From the NCBI GenBank assembly GCA_902474645.1, contig CABRWN010000052.1, forward strand, positions 1 through 11,833: DNA of 11,833 nt. Reading direction: 5' to 3'. The position numbers and the translations under genes are program-made. Positions 7,270 to 11,833 of this stretch are shown piece by piece (the stretch's first letter is position 1; the number at the start of each line of letters is the position of its first letter). This DNA comes from an uncultured Collinsella sp. (GTDB lineage: Bacteria > Actinomycetota > Coriobacteriia > Coriobacteriales > Coriobacteriaceae). Under the pieces are notes generated by a model. It was not told where the DNA came from. It saw only the letters and a program-made list of their open reading frames with translations, and did not search any database.

Positions 7270-7298
7270 GATGTGAACACGCACGGATCGTTCACATC
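7270..7298. promoter_or_regulatory. 9-bp inverted repeat in the cstA leader
   Basis: GATGTGAAC (7270-7278) and GTTCACATC (7290-7298) are perfect arms with an 11-nt spacer. The repeat lies just downstream of the predicted RNA start, so it can be an RNA hairpin or a DNA operator (half-site centres 20 bp apart, two helical turns). The left arm can also pair with the start of the leader ORF (GTGAACA 7273-7279 with TGTTCAC 7324-7330), which would cover its ATG. Confidence 0.5.
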
Positions 7299-7322
7299 AT
7301 GATTGAAGAGGATTTCTTAGAC

Positions 7323-7367
7323 ATGTTCACGCATCAGCTAAACATTATCAGCGTAGTAATTATCTGA
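7323..7367 (+). CDS. 14-codon Ile/Val leader peptide upstream of cstA
   Basis: The reading frame encodes MFTHQLNIISVVII and stops at TGA 7365-7367. GAGGA (7308-7312) precedes the ATG by 10 nt. Six of the last seven sense codons are Ile or Val (ATT ATC AGC GTA GTA ATT ATC). GTA and CTA stand out because the neighbouring genes favour GTC/GTG and CTC/CTG. The codons CAC-GCA-TCA-G (7330-7337) can pair with CTGATGCG (7364-7371), placing the stop codon in a stem. A strong terminator follows at 7419-7457. This layout matches leader peptides of attenuated amino-acid operons, so it probably acts in cis as a sensor of Ile/Val-tRNA charging and not as a functional protein. It is too short for standard gene callers. 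Confidence 0.7.
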   Translation: MFTHQLNIISVVII

Positions 7368-7383
7368 TGCGGGTTAGCACATA

Positions 7384-7412
7384 CAGCTGGCCCGTACGAT
7401 AACGGGCGGCTG
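7384..7412 (+). promoter_or_regulatory. Intermediate hairpin of the cstA attenuator
   Basis: GCCCGT (7390-7395) pairs with ACGGGC (7402-7407) over an ACGATA loop, and an outer CAGC (7384-7387) pairs with GCTG (7409-7412). Two rival pairings would break it: CATCAGC (7332-7338) with GCTGATG (7409-7415), and TGGCCC (7388-7393) with GGGCCG (7423-7428) in the terminator arm. These make a switch plausible, but the actual folding path is not resolved here. Confidence 0.5.
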
Positions 7413-7418
7413 ATGAAG

Positions 7419-7457
7419 ATGAGGGCCGTCGAGCGCAACCGACGGCCCTCATTTTTT
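7419..7457 (+). terminator. Attenuator terminator between the leader ORF and cstA
   Basis: ATGAGGGCCGTCG (7419-7431) pairs perfectly with CGACGGCCCTCAT (7440-7452) around an 8-nt loop, and the T run is 7452-7457. It lies only 35 nt before the cstA ATG and inside the predicted transcript, so it must be read through or melted for cstA to be expressed. Confidence 0.85.
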
Positions 7458-7479
7458 ATGTCTAGGAAATTCTTTTTAG

Positions 7480-7485
7480 AGGAGG
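7480..7485 (+). promoter_or_regulatory. Strong cstA ribosome binding site
   Basis: A perfect AGGAGG (7480-7485) lies 7 nt before ATG 7493. It fixes the cstA start and suggests strong translation once the attenuator is passed. Confidence 0.85.
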
Positions 7486-7492
7486 AAATGTA

Positions 7493-9382
7493 ATGAACGG
7501 AGTTTTGCTCATGGTTGTGGCCGCGGCGGTGCTCGCCTGCGGCTATCTGGGCTATGGCCGATGGCTGGCCAACAAGTGGGGCGTTGACAAAGAGGCCCTC
7601 ACGCCGGCCAAGCGCATGAAGGACGGCAAGAGCTTCTCGCCCGTCTCCGCCTTCACCGCGTTCTCGCACCAGTTCAGCTCGATCTGCGGTGCTGGCCCTG
7701 TCACGGGTACGATCGTCGCCATGGCCTTTGGCTGGCTGCCCGTCGTGCTCTGGGTCCTCGTCGGCGGCATCTTCTTTGGTGCCGTCCACGACTTTGGTGC
7801 CCTGTACGCTTCGATGAAGAACAACGGCAAGTCGCTCGCTCAGCTCATCGAGAAGTACATCGGCAAGACCGGCCGTCGCCTGTTCCTGCTGTTCTGCTGG
7901 CTGTTCTGCATCATCGTCATCGCCGCTTTCACCGACATGGTCTGCAAGACGTTCATGTTCACCCCGGCCGTTGACGCTTCTGGTGCTGCTACCGGTGCCA
8001 TCGACTTCACCAAGTCCTATGCCGCCGGCTGCGCTGGTACCATCTCCATCCTGTTCACCTTCGTCGCTATCGCCTTTGGTTGGGCCCAGAAGAAGTTCAA
8101 CCTCACCGGCGCTGCCGAGTTCGTCACCGGCGTGGTCCTCATGGTTCTCATGTTCGCCGTCGGTATGCAGTTCCCGGTCTACCTGGATAAGTTCCAGTGG
8201 TTCGCCGTCGTTATGGTCTACCTGGTCTTCGCTGGCGCTATGCCCATCCAGATGCTCAAGACCCCGCGTGACTACCTCACTTCCATCATGATGATCGTCA
8301 TGATCGTCTGCGCTGTCCTCGGCATCGTCGTCCTGGGCGTCAACGGTCAGGCTACGATGACCGCTCCGGTCTTCACCGGCTTCTCCACTGCCTCCGGCAT
8401 GATGTTCCCGGTCCTGTTCGTCTCCGTCGCTTGCGGCGCTCTCTCCGGTTTCCACAGCCTCGTTTCTTCCGGCACCTCTTCCAAGCAGGTCGAGAAGGAG
8501 CAGGACGCCGTCAAGGTCGGTTATGGCGCCATGATCGTCGAGTCCTTCGTCGGCATCCTTGCCATCATCGTCGCTGGCATCATGTTCTCCGACATGAACA
8601 CCGCCGGTACCGGCGCCCTCAACGCCGGTGTCGCTTCCACCCCGTTCCAGATCTTCGCCGCTGGCATCTCCCGCGGTATGCAGGCCTTCGGTGTTGACGG
8701 CACGCTCGCTACCGTCTTTATGACCATGAACGTCTCTGCTTTGGCCCTGACCTCGCTCGACGCCGTCGCCCGCATCGCCCGCACCTCGTTCTCCGAGTTC
8801 TTTGCCCAGACCAACGATGCCCTGGCCATCGAGTCCAAGGCCGGCTACATGAAGGTCCTCGGCAACCCCTGGTTCGCCACGGTCGTTACCCTGCTTCCTG
8901 GTCTCGCCCTCGCTTTTGGTGGCTATGCCAACATCTGGCCGCTCTTTGGTGCTTCCAACCAGCTGCTCGGCGGCATGACCATGATCACCCTCGCCGTGTT
9001 CTGCAAGTGCACCGGCCGCAAGGGCTGGATGCTCTACGTGCCCGTCGCCTTCCTGCTCTGCTGCACCTTCACCTCGCTGGTCCAGAGCGCCATGGGCTGC
9101 ATGACCGCTGTCCAGGCTTACGGCTTCTTCGGCACCATCCCGGCTACCGCCACCACGGCCGCCGTCTCCGTCGCCGCCACCAAGGGCCTGCAGCTTGTCT
9201 TCGCCGTCCTGCTGATGGTCCTGGGCCTCATCGTTGCCGTTAACTGCCTCAAGGAGTTCTTCGGCAAGGAGGCCGGTTCCATGCCCGACGAGGAGCCCGA
9301 GTGGTCCGAGATGGGCAAGGCCGAGTATGGCCGCGCTGCTGCTGCCGAGGCTCCTGTCGACGCCGAGGCCGCCAAGGCTTAG
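7493..9382 (+). CDS. cstA: CstA/BtsT-family carbon starvation transporter
   Basis: This is a polytopic inner-membrane transporter. Characterised relatives (E. coli CstA and BtsT) import pyruvate, and CstA has also been linked to peptide uptake. Seen: an N-terminal membrane helix (LLMVVAAAVLACGYLGYG), then the family signature SHQFSSICGAGPVTG (His59, GAGP 66-69) and GAVHDFGALYASMKNNGKSL (from residue 96). Many further hydrophobic segments extend to about residue 590, and a short acidic Ala/Glu-rich tail follows. At 629 residues it is shorter than the roughly 700-residue E. coli proteins. Codons end overwhelmingly in C (CTC, GTC, ATC, TTC), more so than in neighbouring genes, suggesting high expression. 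The leader (Ile/Val leader peptide plus terminator) implies control by amino-acid supply. The substrate cannot be told from sequence. Confidence 0.93.
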   Translation: MNGVLLMVVAAAVLACGYLGYGRWLANKWGVDKEALTPAKRMKDGKSFSPVSAFTAFSHQFSSICGAGPVTGTIVAMAFGWLPVVLWVLVGGIFFGAVHDFGALYASMKNNGKSLAQLIEKYIGKTGRRLFLLFCWLFCIIVIAAFTDMVCKTFMFTPAVDASGAATGAIDFTKSYAAGCAGTISILFTFVAIAFGWAQKKFNLTGAAEFVTGVVLMVLMFAVGMQFPVYLDKFQWFAVVMVYLVFAGAMPIQMLKTPRDYLTSIMMIVMIVCAVLGIVVLGVNGQATMTAPVFTGFSTASGMMFPVLFVSVACGALSGFHSLVSSGTSSKQVEKEQDAVKVGYGAMIVESFVGILAIIVAGIMFSDMNTAGTGALNAGVASTPFQIFAAGISRGMQAFGVDGTLATVFMTMNVSALALTSLDAVARIARTSFSEFFAQTNDALAIESKAGYMKVLGNPWFATVVTLLPGLALAFGGYANIWPLFGASNQLLGGMTMITLAVFCKCTGRKGWMLYVPVAFLLCCTFTSLVQSAMGCMTAVQAYGFFGTIPATATTAAVSVAATKGLQLVFAVLLMVLGLIVAVNCLKEFFGKEAGSMPDEEPEWSEMGKAEYGRAAAAEAPVDAEAAKA

Positions 9383-9421
9383 TCGACCTGACGAGTTGAA
9401 CGTCACATCTATATGACTCGG

Positions 9422-9460
9422 AAAGACCGGATCCGCGACTTCGCGGGCTCGGTCTTTTTT
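9422..9460 (+). terminator. Intrinsic terminator of cstA
   Basis: AAAGACCG (9422-9429) pairs with CGGTCTTT (9450-9457), and after a small internal loop CCGCG (9433-9437) pairs with CGCGG (9442-9446) around ACTT. A T6 run (9455-9460) ends it, about 40 nt after the cstA stop. It isolates cstA as a one-gene unit. Confidence 0.9.
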
Positions 9461-9501
9461 CATGCAAAAGCGGGTGACGCTCGAGTGTTCTCGCAGATGT
9501 T

Positions 9502-9544
9502 TTGCGTGGATAAGGGCGCGCGTTGTACCATATAGACGTATATG
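9502..9544 (+). promoter_or_regulatory. Weak promoter candidate and inverted repeat before the TOPRIM gene
   Basis: A promoter is expected here because a terminator lies just upstream. The best pair is TTGCGT (9502-9507) and TACCAT (9526-9531), 18 bp apart, a poor consensus match. An inverted repeat CATATA-GACG-TATATG (9529-9544) overlaps the -10 and start region and could be an operator, though AT-rich 6-bp arms also arise by chance. Confidence 0.3.
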
Positions 9545-9554
9545 TGTGCATATG

Positions 9555-9561
9555 AAAGGGG
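9555..9561 (+). promoter_or_regulatory. Ribosome binding site that decides the GTG 9566 start
   Basis: AAAGGGG (9555-9561) sits 4 nt before GTG 9566. The upstream in-frame ATG at 9542 lacks any Shine-Dalgarno sequence and would add only eight atypical residues (MCAYERGP). Confidence 0.6.
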
Positions 9562-9565
9562 CCCC

Positions 9566-11749
9566 GTGGCCAAGACGGTATATTCCGATAACCAAAATAA
9601 TGTCGATGCCCTGGCTGAGCGTCTGAGCAGCCAGACGTCGCTTTCTGCCGAGCGTGCCAAGCTGGTTGCCTACGACCTGCTCTGCCGCAAGGCGCTCAAG
9701 ATTAAGTCGAGTGCGCTGGCGCAGATTTTCCGCTCCGTCGATAAGGAATGTGACACCAAGGCGATGCGCGATGAGCTTATCGCGGCAAATATCGTGACCA
9801 AGATCGAGGGTAGCGGCATTAACGGGCGCCCGGCGTTCTATACCATCAATGCCGAGATCCGCGATGCCCAGGAGCAGCCTGCCGAGTCCGTCGAGGATTT
9901 TGTCGTCGAGGATTCCGCCGACGTGCCTGCTGTGGAAGAAACTGCTCCGCGTGAGCATGTCGATACCGATGAGTTGCTCGATGAGAACGTCGTGCGTGCC
10001 TTTACGGCCAAGGCAGGACGCGGCGGTTTTGGCGGAGGTGGCAAGCGCGATGCGCAGCGCCGCGCCCAGCAGGAGCGCTTCCGTCGCGCCGTTGCTCAAA
10101 AGGGTGAGACGGATGCCGAGGCTGTTGAGACCGAGGTTGCTGCCGAGTCGCAGAAGCCCACGAAGGAGCAAAAGCCCGTGGAGGCCCAAGAGCCCAAGCG
10201 CCGTCGCGGTGCTCACTTTAAGGCTGCACAGCAGGATGCCGCGCGAGAGGTTGAAGAGTCTTCTGAGGTTGCAGACGATGTTGAGGAGTCTGCCAAGAAG
10301 GCTCCGGGTTCGTGCCGTCCCGGACGTGGTTTTGCGGGGCGCGTGTATCCCGTAAGGCATCAGGAGAAGAGCGAGCCAGCTTCGACCACTCAGGACGAGA
10401 AGGCCGAGAAGGCCGTTGAGCCGGCGGCTCGCGAACAGAAGCCTGCTGAGCCGCAGCTTGAGGTTGATGCCGAGGCCAAGGGCCAGCAGCCTACTGATGA
10501 GCAGGCGGAGCAGGGCACGTCGAGCAAGCCTCGCCGCCGTCGCCATCGTGGGGGCCGCAGTTCCCATGCCGAGACTGCGGCCGAGAAGACCACGCCGCAG
10601 GACGAGGATGCGAAGGTCGAGGTTTCTTCGGGGCAGCCTAAGCGCCAGCCGGCGAAGGAGAGCAAGTCCAATCGTCCGCAGAAGCAGGCGCCTATGCCGA
10701 AGCGCGAGCGCAATTCCCAAGGCGATTCTAAGCGCAAGTCTCAGAAGAAGCCGGAGTCTGCCGCAGCAGATACTGCTGCCCAGCAGCCCAAGTCGGCAGT
10801 CCACGGCGAGGTCTCGGCGTTTGCCCTTGCCCGCGTTTTAGGCAGACAGCTGCTCAAAGTTGTCCCTACGCCTACGACGCTCTCTAAGATCAAGGAGCAG
10901 CAGACACAGATCGTAAAGGTCGAGGGCAAGGACGGCAAAAAGGCTCCGCAGCGCACTCAGCACAACGAGATGTCCAACCGCAAGATTGCCGAGGAAGTCG
11001 CAATCATCCAGGCTTGGATCGAGCAGAACCGAGGTGCCGATACGCCGGTTGCCTCGCGCCGCCAGCGTGCCTACCAGATCTTTAACGACGAGAAGGCTTT
11101 TGACGGCAAGCACGGTGAGCGCCTGATCAGACGTATGACCGAAAAGGGCATCAGCATGCAGGCGATCAAGGTCGCCCCCAATCGCCCCGTGCACTTTACG
11201 GGCTTCTTTACGCTGGGTGCCGACAAGCCGTTCATTATGGTCGAGAACCTGGACACCTACGACGAGATCGTCAAGCTGCTGCGTGGCCGCAAGCACGCCA
11301 AGCTCTTTGGCATCAAGGTGGGCGGCGTGATTTTTGGCGGGGGATGCAAGGCGAGCGTCTCGCATGCCCTGGACGATTATCTGGCCGAGATTGGCTATCG
11401 CTTTAACTACGTCTACTACGTAGGCGATATCGATCGCGAGGGCGCGCGCATTGTCGAGCAGACTCGCAATGCCAATGTGGTTGAGATTCGCCTGCATGCC
11501 GGCATGTACCGCGCCATGCTCGCCGAGCATAAGCGTCGCGTGAAGGCCGGCGGCGAGTGCGAGCCCGCGGCTGCCAACCAGGGCGTGCCGCAGAACCTGG
11601 CAGCGACGATCAAGGATCTGCCCATGGTCACGCGCGTGCAGTTCCGCAACGTGCTGCGCGAGGGCGGGCGCATTCCGCAGGAGATCCTGATGACCGCAGA
11701 CTATCGGGATGGCGACTCGGGAAGCTTCGACCGCATGCTCAACAACTAG
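9566..11749 (+). CDS. JetD-like TOPRIM (DUF2220) protein with long disordered linker
   Basis: This is a 727-residue protein of unknown role. Residues 1-92 look like a winged helix (ALAERLSSQTSLSAERAKLV; the wing-like GSGINGRPAFYTI). Residues about 95-410 are low complexity, rich in Glu, Ala, Lys, Gln, Pro and Arg, with basic or RGG-like patches: GRGGFGGGGKR near 150, CRPGRGFAGR near 250 and KPRRRRHRGGR near 321. Residues about 414-727 resemble the JetD C-terminal domain: RAYQIFNDEKAFDG, IMVENLDTYDEI (Glu560), VIFGGGCKAS (from 588) and YYVGDIDREGARI (Asp621, Asp623). These supply the Glu and DxD that bind metal in TOPRIM nucleases. In Wadjet, JetD cleaves plasmid DNA with the JetABC SMC complex; no such partners are here. 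GTG 9566 was chosen over ATG 9542 for its ribosome binding site. Topology-linked nuclease, RNA-binding or regulatory roles are all open. Confidence 0.72.
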   Translation: MAKTVYSDNQNNVDALAERLSSQTSLSAERAKLVAYDLLCRKALKIKSSALAQIFRSVDKECDTKAMRDELIAANIVTKIEGSGINGRPAFYTINAEIRDAQEQPAESVEDFVVEDSADVPAVEETAPREHVDTDELLDENVVRAFTAKAGRGGFGGGGKRDAQRRAQQERFRRAVAQKGETDAEAVETEVAAESQKPTKEQKPVEAQEPKRRRGAHFKAAQQDAAREVEESSEVADDVEESAKKAPGSCRPGRGFAGRVYPVRHQEKSEPASTTQDEKAEKAVEPAAREQKPAEPQLEVDAEAKGQQPTDEQAEQGTSSKPRRRRHRGGRSSHAETAAEKTTPQDEDAKVEVSSGQPKRQPAKESKSNRPQKQAPMPKRERNSQGDSKRKSQKKPESAAADTAAQQPKSAVHGEVSAFALARVLGRQLLKVVPTPTTLSKIKEQQTQIVKVEGKDGKKAPQRTQHNEMSNRKIAEEVAIIQAWIEQNRGADTPVASRRQRAYQIFNDEKAFDGKHGERLIRRMTEKGISMQAIKVAPNRPVHFTGFFTLGADKPFIMVENLDTYDEIVKLLRGRKHAKLFGIKVGGVIFGGGCKASVSHALDDYLAEIGYRFNYVYYVGDIDREGARIVEQTRNANVVEIRLHAGMYRAMLAEHKRRVKAGGECEPAAANQGVPQNLAATIKDLPMVTRVQFRNVLREGGRIPQEILMTADYRDGDSGSFDRMLNN

Positions 11750-11755
11750 GGCGTT

Positions 11756-11833
11756 CGGCCCCGGGAGAGTGGGGACACCGGCTTAGGTTTCCTGCTCTAC
11801 AGTCCTGCTCACGACGGAGGCCACATTAAGTGG
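11756..11833 (+). repeat. Structured 3' element, copy 2 (cut by the window edge)
   Basis: It begins 7 nt after the TOPRIM gene stop. CGG (11756-11758) and CCCC (11759-11762) pair with GGGG (11771-11774) and CCG (11778-11780); loop length and unpaired bases differ from copy 1. The 24-nt segment at 11785-11808 is identical to copy 1. The terminator stem starts GGAGGCCAC (11816-11824), loop ATTAA, then GTGG at the edge. The last base-paired positions and the T tail lie outside the window. Confidence 0.65.

Noticed and set aside
7272..7296. CRP-type site (TGTGA...TCACA)
   Set aside because: The half-sites are 15 bp apart instead of 6, so it does not fit a CRP/FNR site. It is better described as a general inverted repeat or RNA hairpin.
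7258..7457. T-box or known metabolite riboswitch in the cstA leader
   Set aside because: No T-box sequence (AGGGTGGNACCGCG) or other conserved riboswitch core is visible. The small ORF with clustered Ile/Val codons explains the leader better.
7334..10804. A 1156-codon open frame on the minus strand across cstA and the TOPRIM gene
   Set aside because: It is antisense to two well-supported genes and spans a terminator. Its product is repetitive Leu/Arg and Gly/Asp/Glu sequence, as expected from the mirror of C-ending codons and a Glu/Ala-rich linker. No ribosome binding site or family motifs.
9566..11749. A complete Wadjet defence system
   Set aside because: Only a JetD-like domain is present; cstA lies upstream and the window ends in a terminator-like element downstream. 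No SMC, kleisin or KITE-type gene is seen.
11557..11829. A 90-codon + strand open frame at the right edge
   Set aside because: It overlaps the TOPRIM gene in another frame and runs into the 3' element. Composition is that of an out-of-frame shadow.
1..11833. CRISPR arrays, tRNA or rRNA genes, insertion sequences or attachment sites
   Set aside because: No regularly spaced repeats, cloverleaf, rRNA segments, transposase motifs or terminal inverted repeats were seen on either strand.

Overview
The window looks like chromosomal DNA of a GC-rich actinobacterium. Class Coriobacteriia, close to Collinsella, is my best guess. It rests on codon use, on gene order and on the TsaB-RimI-TsaD fusion; no 16S or database search supports it. 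All real genes lie on the + strand in three transcription units separated by intrinsic terminators.

Unit 1 (about 85-7064) opens just after the terminator of an off-window gene. It is a tight housekeeping operon: acpS (holo-ACP synthase), nnr (NAD(P)H-hydrate repair), alr (alanine racemase), a family 4 uracil-DNA glycosylase, tsaE, and one long gene fusing TsaB, a RimI-type acetyltransferase and TsaD. The start and stop codons of neighbours nearly touch or overlap, so translation is probably coupled. The operon joins lipid carrier activation, cofactor repair, D-alanine supply, uracil repair and t6A37 tRNA modification. The nnr reading frame is broken by one extra base inside its most conserved motif, which also carries substitutions.

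Unit 2 (about 7223-9460) is cstA, a CstA/BtsT-family membrane transporter, behind a leader of more than 200 nt. The leader has a good promoter with an inverted repeat across its -35 and spacer, a hairpin near the predicted RNA start, and a 14-codon ORF with its own ribosome binding site. That ORF's last seven sense codons include six Ile/Val codons. A strong Rho-independent terminator follows before the cstA ribosome binding site. This looks like transcription attenuation sensing Ile/Val tRNA charging.

Unit 3 (about 9500 to the right edge) is one gene for a 727-residue protein: a probable winged-helix N-terminus, about 300 residues of low-complexity Arg/Glu/Ala/Pro/Gln-rich sequence, and a TOPRIM domain like that of JetD (DUF2220, Wadjet). 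No JetA, JetB or JetC gene is present.

A structured 3' element ends both unit 1 and unit 3: a CGG/CCCC hairpin, a 24-nt invariant segment and a terminator hairpin. It starts within 12 nt of each stop codon. The second copy is cut by the window edge.
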